The notes beneath the pieces are model-generated. The model searched no databases. It was not told the origin of the DNA and saw nothing but the letters and a program-made list of their open reading frames with translations. The position numbers and the translations under genes were made by a program. A stretch of DNA of 36,381 nt from Bacteroidaceae bacterium. Its GTDB lineage: Bacteria; Bacteroidota; Bacteroidia; Bacteroidales; Bacteroidaceae. Positions 8,726-15,992 of this stretch are shown here, piece after piece. The stretch lies in NCBI GenBank assembly GCA_024400995.1, contig JAKSLU010000015.1, forward strand, positions 1 through 36,381. Direction: 5' to 3'. Position 1 is the stretch's first letter, and every line of letters begins with the position of its first letter.

Positions 8726-9670
8726 ATGCCTACCCCCAAGTACATCCGTTTTGATTGGGCCGCCAAGAGTATCTTGCGCAACAAGGCCAACTTCGGTATT
8801 CTGGAGGGACTCATCACGGTCCTTTTGGAGGAGCCCGTGCACATCGTCGAGATACTGGAGAGCGAGGGTAATCAGGAGACCTCTACCGACAAGTTCAATC
8901 GCGTTGATATCAAGGCCAAGAACAGCAAGGACGAGATTATCATCGTCGAGATTCAGCTCACCCGAGAGTTGTACTATCTGGAGCGCATCCTCTATGGTGT
9001 GGCCAAGGCCATCACCGAGCATATACAGTTGGGCAACACCTACGAGCAGGTCAAGAAGGTCTATTCCATCAGCATCCTCTACTTCGACTTGGGCAAGGGT
9101 GAGGACTATGTATATCGTGGTCAGACCGTGTTCCATGGTGTGACCAAGCACGATACGTTGCAGATCACCACCAAGGAGAAGAATGTTATCAACATGAAGG
9201 CCCCTGAGGAGGTCTTTCCCGAGTACTACCTGGTGCGTGTCAATGCCTTTAACAAGATAGCAGAGACGCATCTGGAGGAGTGGATCAAGTATCTCAAGGA
9301 TGGTGAGATCAGCGAGACGACCACTGCCCCAGGTCTGCAAGAGGCCAAGCGCCGTCTGGACTACCTGATGATGAACACCCAGGAGAGGCATGCCTACGAT
9401 GAGCATGTCAATGCTCAGATGATCCAGAACGATGTCATCAGCACCGCAATAAAAGAGGGTCGTGCTGAAGGTCGTATCGAAGGCTTGGCTGAGGGTCGTG
9501 CTGAGGGTCGTGCTGAGGGCCGCGCTGAGGGTCGTATCGAAGGCTTGGCTGAGGGCCGTGCTGAAGAGGCCCTAAAGATTGCGCGTAATCTCAAGCAGAT
9601 AGGTCTTCCTGTGGAGTCCATCATAGCCGCTACAGGCCTGACAGAAGATGAGATATCTGCGCTAAGCTAA
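8726..9670 (+). CDS. Rpn-family / PD-(D/E)XK nuclease-type transposase-like protein
   Basis: This 314-aa protein belongs to the group annotated as Rpn family recombination-promoting nuclease/putative transposase. The nuclease core is visible: FKxxF-like LRNKANFGILEG near residues 16-27, then the catalytic Asp in FNRVDIKAK (about residue 60), then IIVEIQ (about 71-76), giving the D...ExQ pattern of PD-(D/E)XK enzymes. Residues about 245-281 are a tetrapeptide repeat (EGRA/EGRI/EGLA). A C-terminal helix-turn-helix-like tail follows (ALKIARNLKQIGLPVESIIAATGLTEDEI), a module common in this group. Family knowledge: Rpn proteins cleave DNA and stimulate RecA-independent recombination, and the repeat length varies between relatives. 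No inverted repeats or target duplication were seen, so it is a resident nuclease gene and not an intact insertion sequence. Confidence 0.85.
   Translation: MPTPKYIRFDWAAKSILRNKANFGILEGLITVLLEEPVHIVEILESEGNQETSTDKFNRVDIKAKNSKDEIIIVEIQLTRELYYLERILYGVAKAITEHIQLGNTYEQVKKVYSISILYFDLGKGEDYVYRGQTVFHGVTKHDTLQITTKEKNVINMKAPEEVFPEYYLVRVNAFNKIAETHLEEWIKYLKDGEISETTTAPGLQEAKRRLDYLMMNTQERHAYDEHVNAQMIQNDVISTAIKEGRAEGRIEGLAEGRAEGRAEGRAEGRIEGLAEGRAEEALKIARNLKQIGLPVESIIAATGLTEDEISALS
9455..9573 (+). repeat. 12-bp coding tandem repeat (EGRA-type) with a 60-bp higher-order period
   Basis: In-frame 12-bp units (GAGGGTCGTGCT and variants) encode EGRA/EGRI/EGLA. A longer block starting GTCGTATCGAAGGC occurs at 9471 and again at 9531, exactly 60 bp (five units) apart, which suggests a block duplication. 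Each unit is a multiple of three, so copy changes would keep the frame. Confidence 0.9.
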
Positions 9671-9706
9671 TAAATGACAATCTAAACTCAACTAACTATA
9701 AACACG

Positions 9707-9739
9707 ATGAAACGCCTCTTGAGCGTTGTAAGTGTTTGA
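9707..9739 (+). pseudogene. Signal-peptide-like stub (10 codons)
   Basis: An ATG opens a reading frame MKRLLSVVSV that stops after ten residues. The start context and first residues resemble those of the secreted protein at 10466 (MKRFIALL). It may be the decayed 5' end of a secreted-protein gene, or a short leader. Evidence is weak. Confidence 0.25.
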
Positions 9740-9755
9740 GGACAACGAAATAATC

Positions 9756-9908
9756 ATGGAAAAGAATATAACATTACCTTTCAACGATGCAAAAAGCTTC
9801 GTAGAATGGGCCAAGACCGCCTTGGACAGGAAGAATGTTTATACCGCAAAAATACAGGAAGAATGGAAAGAGCATATTCAAAGACGCCAAGCGATTGAAA
9901 CAATATGA
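9756..9908 (+). CDS. 50-aa small protein coupled to the downstream gene
   Basis: The frame starts MEKNITLPFNDAKSFVEWAK and ends RRQAIETI. It is charged and predicted helical, with no signal peptide or membrane segment. Its TGA overlaps the next ATG in an ATGA arrangement (9905-9908), so translation of the two is probably coupled. Base composition is AT-rich compared with neighbouring genes, as is that of its partner. I do not recognise the family. The layout (short upstream partner, ATGA overlap, longer second gene) is reminiscent of toxin-antitoxin or other two-protein cassettes, but no toxin fold is evident. Translation is supported mainly by the overlap and by coherent coding sequence. Confidence 0.6.
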   Translation: MEKNITLPFNDAKSFVEWAKTALDRKNVYTAKIQEEWKEHIQRRQAIETI

Positions 9909-10396
9909 TTTCAGCCGTACTAATTAACAAGACATCACCCTATGTTGTTGTTCAGACAACACAGAGTAGCGTCCAGTTCGCAACAGAACAAGGGTTGCTA
10001 TATGAAGTGGGATTTGTCGAAGACTATTCATTAGGGATAGATGGCGTTTACCAATTTTATATTACGAATGTGAATGACACGTTTTCTGTTCGTGATGAAA
10101 AAATACGGGATACGATATGGGCCGTCCTTGAAAACTTCTTTACTGCAAATGAATATGCTATGTTGTACATTTGCGATGTTTCTGATGGCCGACAAACTGC
10201 GAGAAATCGATTGTTCAGGACCTGGTTTGCGGAGTATTCGCGCAATGGCCAATACCAACTGCTGACAGCCGAAGCTTCTTATCTAGGTGAACACTACTTT
10301 GCATCCTTGCTTATTAAGCGCTCCAATCCTCTGTATGATCAATATTCCGTAAAATTTGCAGAGTTTGAGAACAATCTAAAAGAGAAACTGCAGTAA
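9905..10396 (+). CDS. DUF6169-like hypothetical protein
   Basis: This 163-aa soluble protein resembles, from memory, the uncharacterised Bacteroidota family labelled DUF6169. Features seen: an N-terminal beta-rich part (VVVQTTQSSVQFATEQG...YEVGFVEDYS), a central FYITN/TIWAVLENFF segment, CDVSDGRQTARNRLFRTWF (about residues 88-106) and a C-terminal YFASLLIKRSNPLYDQY. The DGRQxxRNRLFxxWF stretch is the most motif-like part and may be functional. It is translationally coupled to the 50-aa protein upstream. The pair has lower GC and different codon use from the flanking housekeeping genes, which suggests horizontal acquisition. No catalytic function can be assigned. Confidence 0.7.
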   Translation: MISAVLINKTSPYVVVQTTQSSVQFATEQGLLYEVGFVEDYSLGIDGVYQFYITNVNDTFSVRDEKIRDTIWAVLENFFTANEYAMLYICDVSDGRQTARNRLFRTWFAEYSRNGQYQLLTAEASYLGEHYFASLLIKRSNPLYDQYSVKFAEFENNLKEKLQ

Positions 10397-10465
10397 CACA
10401 CCAAAACAAACATATATAATCAACCAAATTTTCAATTCAATTTATTAACTAAATACTAACACACA

Positions 10466-13400
10466 ATGAAACGCTTTATTGCTTTACTCATCACGATCGT
10501 AGGTTTGATGAGTTTTTGCCCCCCCCAAGCGTGGGCGGATGATGTGTTCTATGTGAAGAATGTAGAACAGCAGCAGTATCTGGGCATTGAAGGCAATCTC
10601 TCCGTAGTGGAGAGCTCTGATAAACTTCTTTGTACTTTTAGTGCTCAGAGCGATGGCACCTTCAATGTGGGTATCAGCGACAATTATCTCCACATTGGCA
10701 CTGGTAACCGTTGGTCAAAGGGCACTGCTACCAAAGTGACCATCTTCAAGGTCAATGCAGAAGGTACCAGTGCCTCCAAAGTTACTACCCTTGAGGCAGG
10801 TAGCACTTATGTGATGGTGTCATCACCAAACTACGCTATTTCTGGCACCAATTTCGGTACTGGTAATAGCAGACGCCTGAATAGCGAAACTATCACAGTA
10901 GAAAGTACGGTTGCTACAAGCCTCACAGACAATGTGAAGTGGGTGCTTGAACCCTCTGACGTGACTGATGACCGCACCGATATTGAGGGTATCAACCTGC
11001 GCTCTGCATCTGGCGATTACTTGGCTTTCACTTCTGACCATAAAATCTCGGTGAGCCGTGCGCCTTATACCTATAACATCCGCAAGGTGAATCTTGAGGA
11101 TAGTGCTTGGAAAGTATGGAGTGAGGATGAATATCAGTTCAACTCTGGCAGCAACGGCTTCTTCTCTCCTGCACCTAAGAATAACAATGGTAGCCTCAAC
11201 TTCTATTTCTATGAAGCTTCCATCAGTGGAAATACCCTCACCGCTACCCGCGTGGCTCAGCCCGAAGTGGGTAAGCAATATCTCTTCGTGGTAGATAAGG
11301 GCGGTAGCTACTATGCTGCGTATGCAGAGATTGCAACTCGCAAAAACACCACAGGTGAGCGACTTGACGTGGTTGCAGTAGGTACTGGCAGCCTTCCCGA
11401 GAATATCACCATCAATGCAGGCGAATCTACCAGTGATGGCGGTACGATAAACCTTTCTAAATGCGTTTGGGGTATATTGAACTCCACATCGCTGAACACT
11501 GCAAATGTAACTCTTACTGGTAGTGAGACTATCCTTACTCAGGAGCAGCTTAGAGCTACCGCTAATGGTGCCCACTTTGCCATGTCTCCCGTAAGTACCA
11601 ATAGCATTACCAGTTTGAAGTTCTACAATGGTGAAGGCTCTATGGGTACTGAGCTGACTTATGATTATCTGTGCACCCTTGTTTCCTCTGGTACTGACGA
11701 TGTATATTATTTGCGTACAGGAGAGAATAGCTACTTCAAGGCCTCTGCCTTCGGTAAGACTTCCGATGAAGGTGATCGCCAAGGCTTTGTAGTAGGACAA
11801 GGTTCTTCTAATGACGGCACCAACAACTACTCCGATCAGAGTACCAACTGGATTCGCTTCACCCGTAATGGTCAGAGCACCTGGTTGAATAGTCAGACTG
11901 GTGGTGGTACTTACAACACTGGCGCAGGTGGCTGGACTGCTTTTGCTACTTTCGGTCCCTATTATGTAGCTACTATTGTATGCCAGGACGAGACAGATAA
12001 TGTAATCACGACAGAAAAGCGCGTTGTGAAGGCAAATACTTATGTTGAGATTCCCGTAATTGATGGCTATACATATCTCTCTGGTAACGAAGGCTTCGTA
12101 AACGATGCCGACAAGACGTTTACCTTCAAGTACCGTGATGCAGGAGTGAACGTCACTTTCGTTTACACCGACCCTGCAGGTGGTTCTCTTAGTCAAGATG
12201 TAACTTGTACGGAGGGTGAGGCTGTTAGTATTGAGGATGTCCCCACATACCCCTACTTCACTGCCACTGGTTTTGAAGAAAGCGACCTCGTAGCAACTGA
12301 AGAGCATCATGAGTTCCATGTGATTGGAACATGGGAGTTCCCCTTCAAGTTCTCCACTATAAGCGATGGTGCTTTCGATGACAATACTACTTGGTACACT
12401 ATCCAGAATAATGGTAATGCTACCAACAATACTGGTAATGGCCATGTTAACTACACAGGCAATGCCAGTGCAGAAAATGCGATCGGTGCTACCCGCGAAC
12501 TTAAGACCGCCAACCTCTATTGCTTCGTAGCCATCCCCAACACTCCTGGTTACTTTACTCTCTACAACATGGCTGCTGGTGCAGATAAGCCTATGCGTGA
12601 GAAGACCAATCCCTCTTACGTGGACCAGCATCACAACCAGTCACTCATGACCTTCAATCAGGCCGATGATGAAGTAAAACTTGCCGTGCGCGCCAATAAC
12701 GATGGTCTGCAGTTCTATCTCCCCGACTATGATGAGCCCAACTACCGCGCAGTGGTAGGCAAGCATGTTGGCTCCAACTTATCAGTATGGGGTAAAAACA
12801 ACGAAGCCCCTCTCACCGACAATGGTAGCCGCTTCTTCGTTAAGGAGATTGATGACCTCGTAGAAGCAGTTGTAGATCAGCAGGATAACTTTGTACCCTC
12901 TATGATTGTGGGTGAATCCCTGAGCCTTGCATCCAACATTGATGCAGCCATCACAAATTACAAGGCAGAACAGACTCCTGCCACCCTCAAGGCTCTGGCT
13001 GAGGCTAACGCAAATCCCGAAGAGACACCTCTTCGTGAGTTTGATACCAATAAGTACTATCGTCTGATTGACCTTGCCAACCGCTATGTATATGCAGTGC
13101 CTGTGGCCGATAGCGAAGGTACTCCCACCAGTGCTCTTGACCTGAAGATTTATGCTGCTGGTACTGTGGCTACTGATGCTGCAAGCCTCTTCCGTATCCA
13201 CAAGGATGGTGACAACTGCACCATTGAGCACGTCAACAGTAGTTACTATATTGGTGTTCCTCCTCATGGCAATGCCACCCACCTTGCCGCGACAGGAGCT
13301 GAGTTCACTATAGAGAACAATGGCGCCACCAAGTTCCTCTTCAAGAATGGCTCAGAGTATCTCAACACCAACAGCAGTCTTACCCGTGTGGATGGTTGGA

Positions 13401-13990
13401 CTTCTAATGGAGATGGTAGCCAGTGGAAGCTTGAGGAAGTTGCTGCTATTAGCGTAGAGTTCAAGGCCGCTGGTAATGGCTATGCTACTCTCTATGCTCC
13501 TGTAGCAGTAGAAGTTCCTGAAGGCGTTGTGGCATACACCGCAGCTCGCATTGACAACTACCTCACTGCAAATGAGGTGACTGAAGTTCCAGCCAAGATA
13601 GGTGTTGTTTTGAAGAAGACTGTGGCTTCCTCTTCTGATGAGAAGATTATGTTCCGTCTTGCAACTACTGAGCCTGAGGCAGAGTCTGTACTCACTGGTA
13701 CTTGCATTGATCGTGCTACTACTGATGGCAACTATGTATTCTCTATCGTTAGCGAGAATCCTGGCTTCTATAAGTTCGGTGGCGAGAATCTTGCTGCAAA
13801 CAAGGCTTACTATCATCCTACGAGCGCCGATGTTCAGGGCTTCGTTATCGACTTCGGTGGCATAACCACTGGTATCAACGCTGCTCAGCAGGCTCAGGGC
13901 CTGAAGGCCAGCTTCGACCTCCAGGGCCGTCGCGTAAGCAAGGCTGTGCGTGGCCTGTTCATCCACAATGGTGTGAAGGTGATCAAGTAG
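10466..13990 (+). CDS. Large secreted modular protein with Bacteroidales C-terminal module
   Basis: This 1174-aa protein has a signal peptide (about 1-25, ending QAWADD). The body is a string of beta-rich segments. The start (FYVKNVEQQQYLGIEG) and the region around 860-1000 (YYRLIDLANRYVYA...SLFRIHKDGDNCTIEHV...YYIG) have the spacing of ricin-type or beta-trefoil repeats. A region near 505-575 (VVKANTYVEIPVIDGYTYLSG...FTFKYRDA) resembles MucBP-type domains. The last 190 residues match a C-terminal unit frequent in Prevotella-like secreted proteins: GNGYATLYAPVAVEVPEG, then FDLQGRRVSK...RGLFIHNG. The tail may be a sorting signal, possibly for type IX secretion; this is inference. A C8 run at 10519-10526 lies inside the signal-peptide codons. 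No TAnnTTTG element was found upstream, and a strong terminator follows. The function is unknown; adhesion or glycan binding is possible. Confidence 0.85.
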   Translation: MKRFIALLITIVGLMSFCPPQAWADDVFYVKNVEQQQYLGIEGNLSVVESSDKLLCTFSAQSDGTFNVGISDNYLHIGTGNRWSKGTATKVTIFKVNAEGTSASKVTTLEAGSTYVMVSSPNYAISGTNFGTGNSRRLNSETITVESTVATSLTDNVKWVLEPSDVTDDRTDIEGINLRSASGDYLAFTSDHKISVSRAPYTYNIRKVNLEDSAWKVWSEDEYQFNSGSNGFFSPAPKNNNGSLNFYFYEASISGNTLTATRVAQPEVGKQYLFVVDKGGSYYAAYAEIATRKNTTGERLDVVAVGTGSLPENITINAGESTSDGGTINLSKCVWGILNSTSLNTANVTLTGSETILTQEQLRATANGAHFAMSPVSTNSITSLKFYNGEGSMGTELTYDYLCTLVSSGTDDVYYLRTGENSYFKASAFGKTSDEGDRQGFVVGQGSSNDGTNNYSDQSTNWIRFTRNGQSTWLNSQTGGGTYNTGAGGWTAFATFGPYYVATIVCQDETDNVITTEKRVVKANTYVEIPVIDGYTYLSGNEGFVNDADKTFTFKYRDAGVNVTFVYTDPAGGSLSQDVTCTEGEAVSIEDVPTYPYFTATGFEESDLVATEEHHEFHVIGTWEFPFKFSTISDGAFDDNTTWYTIQNNGNATNNTGNGHVNYTGNASAENAIGATRELKTANLYCFVAIPNTPGYFTLYNMAAGADKPMREKTNPSYVDQHHNQSLMTFNQADDEVKLAVRANNDGLQFYLPDYDEPNYRAVVGKHVGSNLSVWGKNNEAPLTDNGSRFFVKEIDDLVEAVVDQQDNFVPSMIVGESLSLASNIDAAITNYKAEQTPATLKALAEANANPEETPLREFDTNKYYRLIDLANRYVYAVPVADSEGTPTSALDLKIYAAGTVATDAASLFRIHKDGDNCTIEHVNSSYYIGVPPHGNATHLAATGAEFTIENNGATKFLFKNGSEYLNTNSSLTRVDGWTSNGDGSQWKLEEVAAISVEFKAAGNGYATLYAPVAVEVPEGVVAYTAARIDNYLTANEVTEVPAKIGVVLKKTVASSSDEKIMFRLATTEPEAESVLTGTCIDRATTDGNYVFSIVSENPGFYKFGGENLAANKAYYHPTSADVQGFVIDFGGITTGINAAQQAQGLKASFDLQGRRVSKAVRGLFIHNGVKVIK
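10519..10526 (+). repeat. C8 homopolymer in a signal peptide
   Basis: Eight consecutive C bases span codons Cys-Pro-Pro-Gln of the signal peptide of the 1174-aa protein. Gain or loss of one base would truncate the product within the signal peptide region, so it is a candidate contingency tract. Confidence 0.85.
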
Positions 13991-14013
13991 GATCTAACTC
14001 TCCACTATACACA

Positions 14014-14054
14014 AGAGTGTACGTCAGACTCCGCTGGTGTACACTCTCTTTTTT
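14014..14054 (+). terminator. Rho-independent terminator of the 1174-aa secreted protein gene
   Basis: A perfect 9-bp stem (AGAGTGTAC at 14014-14022 with GTACACTCT at 14039-14047) is followed by C and six T residues (14049-14054). It lies 24 nt past the stop codon. Confidence 0.85.
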
Positions 14055-14415
14055 ACTATCCCCTATACTAGCGGTTCCTAGTGTAGGGGGTAGTGTGTCG
14101 TAGAGTAGGGCGTAGTGCACACCAGACTATGGTGTAGTGTCTCAAAAAGATTTTGCCCGGTTTCTGTGCACCAATGCTTAAGCGCTTGTGACACACTGGT
14201 TTGCATAGTGTATAGCTCTACACTCATCTACACGCTGTACACTAATGGACCACTCCGTAGCTTTGTCGTGATTGCTCACGGGTCGTTTGTGGACTCGGGT
14301 TGTGCGCAATTTCTGGCTCTGCTTATCGCCCATAAAGGCCATGCACTACTTGTGTAAGGATGCTTTATGTTGTGTTAGTACTGAATGGGAAATGACCGAA
14401 AGGCCCAAATACGCA

Positions 14416-14446
14416 GTATGGCCACACCCTGAAGGCGTGACCATAC
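14416..14446 (-). terminator. Strand-asymmetric hairpin at the 3' end of the small-peptide transcript
   Basis: On the minus strand the arms form an uninterrupted 13-bp stem with two G-U pairs and a 5-nt TTCAG loop. On the plus strand the same two positions become C/A mismatches. The structure therefore favours a minus-strand RNA, consistent with the 3' end of the transcript for the genes at 14472-15608. No strong U tract follows, so termination is less certain than RNA structure. Confidence 0.55.
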
Positions 14447-14471
14447 ATTACTCTGTTAGAGTTCTATACGT

Positions 14472-14657
14472 TTACCAATTGTCCCAGAGGGATTGCTGGC
14501 GGCGGGTACCTGCTTCATCGTTGTCATCGCCCTCACCATCTCCACCACTACCAGGAGTAGGATTACTGACAGACATTAGACTTTCAGAATCAAAAAAAAA
14601 TGATTTCGTGCAAGGCGTTATATAATATTTTTTCGTTATTGTTGAGTAGGTTTTCAT
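14472..14657 (-). CDS. 61-aa small acidic peptide with C-terminal SLWDNW
   Basis: The frame begins MKTYSTITKKYYITPCTKSF, continues through FFFDSESLMSVSNPTPG into a very acidic Gly/Asp run, and ends RRQQSLWDNW. It starts 15 nt after the stop of the upstream secreted-protein gene on the same strand, so the two are probably one operon. Short Bacteroidales proteins with an N-terminal Y.TP/Y.xP motif, an ESLM-like middle, an acidic linker and a terminal (S/N)(L/I)WD(D/N) are familiar to me as unannotated small genes. This recollection is not checked. No known function, and no clear signal peptide or double-Gly leader. An A9 run in the plus strand reads as T9 inside the FFF codons. Confidence 0.65.
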   Translation of the reverse strand: MKTYSTITKKYYITPCTKSFFFDSESLMSVSNPTPGSGGDGEGDDNDEAGTRRQQSLWDNW

Positions 14658-14672
14658 TATTATTGAGTAAGT

Positions 14673-15608
14673 TTATCGTACGTATTTCTTGCCTGACTTA
14701 ATGAATATTCCACGCTGTGCGGTTACTCCTTTGATTTGACGTCCCTGAATGTCATACGATTTGGACGCCTCATTTTGTGCCTGCATATTCAGGATGGAGG
14801 TTGTGAGCTGCTTGTCCTCTCCGAGTATATACATACGGGCGTTTACTACTTCGGTAGAATCTACGGCAGTGCCATAGCCAGTGGATGTTACATCAAAGTG
14901 CCAGCGATAAGCGCCAAGCGCTTTGTTCTCGACATTGATGTAGCCACCGCCTGCTGCCATCGCATACCATCCAGCGGGGCATTTATCTACCTTCTCGTAC
15001 TGACCAGTAAAGGTGAATATCTCGCTGGCCGTGCTAGAGGTAACAGTGTACTTCTCGTCAGCTGTGTGTAGAATACCATCAGTGGACTCAAACTTGTAGG
15101 TGCCTGCCTTTTTGGGAATTATTAGATAGGGAGTGCCAGCCTTTACTATTTCGTCTTTATCAATGTATTTGAATATCAGGGAGAGCTTACCCTCGATAGC
15201 GCTACCAACGAGAGCTTGTGTTTCGGGATTTACATAACCTACCATATAGATACGAGCAAAGGTGAAATCGCCGGCACAATCTGCGGGATTAAGATCAAAA
15301 GGTACAAACCATGCCTGCCGTGTGCCTGCGCTCTTTTCCTGGAAGGTGCGGGTGTAAGTGACAGAGTCATACGTATTCTGCTCGTTAACACTGAAGTTCT
15401 CGCCGTCTTTCAGCTCGATAGTGTTACTGGTAGTACCGGGCTCGTCACCTTCAAGACCACTTTCATGCTCGGTGGTTGGGTCAGAATCTGAATCTGAAAC
15501 AGGAACATAGAGCGCCTGCACAGGAGTGGCGGTGAACCATGAGCCAGCCGCCACCATCATGAAGAGTGCGCACCTGCGAACGCACCAAATAAAATTGCTT
15601 TTTTTCAT
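14673..15608 (-). CDS. Secreted protein with Bacteroidales C-terminal (DIQGR) module
   Basis: This 311-aa protein has an N-terminal signal peptide (about 1-32, ending TPVQA). An acidic Ser/Asp linker (SDSDSDPTTEHESGLEGDEPG) follows. The body has GTRQAWFVPFDLNPADC and PAGWYAMAAGGGYINVENKALGAYRWHFDV, a pattern I know from the C-terminal region of many Prevotella-like leucine-rich-repeat or uncharacterised secreted proteins. The chain closes with SYDIQGRQIKG...RGIFIKSGKKYVR, the same kind of tail as the 1174-aa protein. No recognisable LRRs remain, so it may be the shortened carrier of that module. Its promoter region has a TAAATTTG element (15664-15671) and a C10 tract (G10 on its sense strand). 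It is followed by the 61-aa peptide gene. The function is unknown. Confidence 0.8.
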   Translation of the reverse strand: MKKSNFIWCVRRCALFMMVAAGSWFTATPVQALYVPVSDSDSDPTTEHESGLEGDEPGTTSNTIELKDGENFSVNEQNTYDSVTYTRTFQEKSAGTRQAWFVPFDLNPADCAGDFTFARIYMVGYVNPETQALVGSAIEGKLSLIFKYIDKDEIVKAGTPYLIIPKKAGTYKFESTDGILHTADEKYTVTSSTASEIFTFTGQYEKVDKCPAGWYAMAAGGGYINVENKALGAYRWHFDVTSTGYGTAVDSTEVVNARMYILGEDKQLTTSILNMQAQNEASKSYDIQGRQIKGVTAQRGIFIKSGKKYVR

Positions 15609-15663
15609 GTGTAGGTGTTGAATGTTTATAAATAGATTGAAATATAGCGATATAAATCCGCAG

Positions 15664-15671
15664 CAAATTTA
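15664..15671 (-). promoter_or_regulatory. -7 element (TAAATTTG) of the 311-aa secreted protein gene
   Basis: The minus strand reads TAAATTTG, 55 nt before the ATG. A weak TTTC is present at 15692-15695, close to the expected -33 spacing of about 20 nt. Confidence 0.6.
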
Positions 15672-15725
15672 CGGATTTCAACTGACATAAGGAAACGCCT
15701 GGCCCGACATTTCGTCTATTTTTAT

Positions 15726-15735
15726 CCCCCCCCCC
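15726..15735. repeat. C10 homopolymer upstream of a promoter
   Basis: Ten consecutive C bases (G on the sense strand of the 311-aa protein gene) begin about 55 bp upstream of its -7 element. Length changes could alter transcription or an upstream regulator site. Confidence 0.85.
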
Positions 15736-15872
15736 AGAATTTTGATAATCCAGCATGGCAAAAATCGAAGTGCCTACCCTCTTAACAACTCCGCCTAATT
15801 ACATGAAAGGAGTGTCTCAAGCGGAAAAAAAGACGTTACAAACTACTATATCCAGATAGCTTTTCTGCGTGC

Positions 15873-15908
15873 AGTGTGTACAGTGTGTATAGTGTGTACA
15901 GTGTGCAG
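15873..15908. repeat. Four tandem copies of a 9-bp unit (AGTGTGTAC)
   Basis: Copies start at 15873, 15882, 15891 and 15900. They read AGTGTGTAC, AGTGTGTAT, AGTGTGTAC and AGTGTGCAG. The same words appear scattered in the spacers at 13991-14260 and 36240-36330. Confidence 0.8.
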
Positions 15909-15992
15909 AGCCTGTGCACTACGCATGTAGTTGTGGGAGAGTTGGTTAGATGGTGTTAGTGCACAGGTGTAGATGTTTGGCACAAAGTATTT

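Larger units (their letters stand above)
13991..14471. other. Gene-free spacer between converging secreted-protein genes
   Basis: The spacer holds a strong terminator (14014-14054), a second hairpin (about 14060-14089, CCTATACTA against TAGTGTAGG) and the asymmetric hairpin at 14416-14446. TAGTGTA, GTGCAC and GTACAC words recur throughout. The forward reading frames here show no start context, homology or coding pattern that I can support. Confidence 0.6.
15609..15992. other. Gene-free spacer with promoter, poly-C and 9-bp repeats
   Basis: The 384-bp spacer lies upstream of the secreted-protein gene and downstream of ybeY, both on the minus strand. It contains the TAAATTTG promoter element, a C10 tract (15726-15735) and four 9-bp tandem repeats (15873-15908). 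No credible coding sequence was seen. Confidence 0.6.

Noticed and set aside
7027-8754. 575-codon open frame antisense to nadB
   Set aside because: The nadB product is a complete, motif-rich enzyme. The antisense frame arises from strong codon bias and shows no recognisable domain.
8726-9670. Rpn-type gene as an intact insertion sequence
   Set aside because: No terminal inverted repeats or target-site duplication flank it, and it has its own promoter element beside nadB.
14115-14625. Forward frames of 80 and 117 codons in the spacer after the 1174-aa protein gene
   Set aside because: There is no start context or family pattern. One overlaps the better-supported 61-aa gene on the other strand, and both lie after a strong terminator.
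15481-15756. Minus-strand 91-codon frame across the C10 tract
   Set aside because: It overlaps the start and promoter of the 311-aa protein gene in another frame. Its glycines come from the homopolymer.
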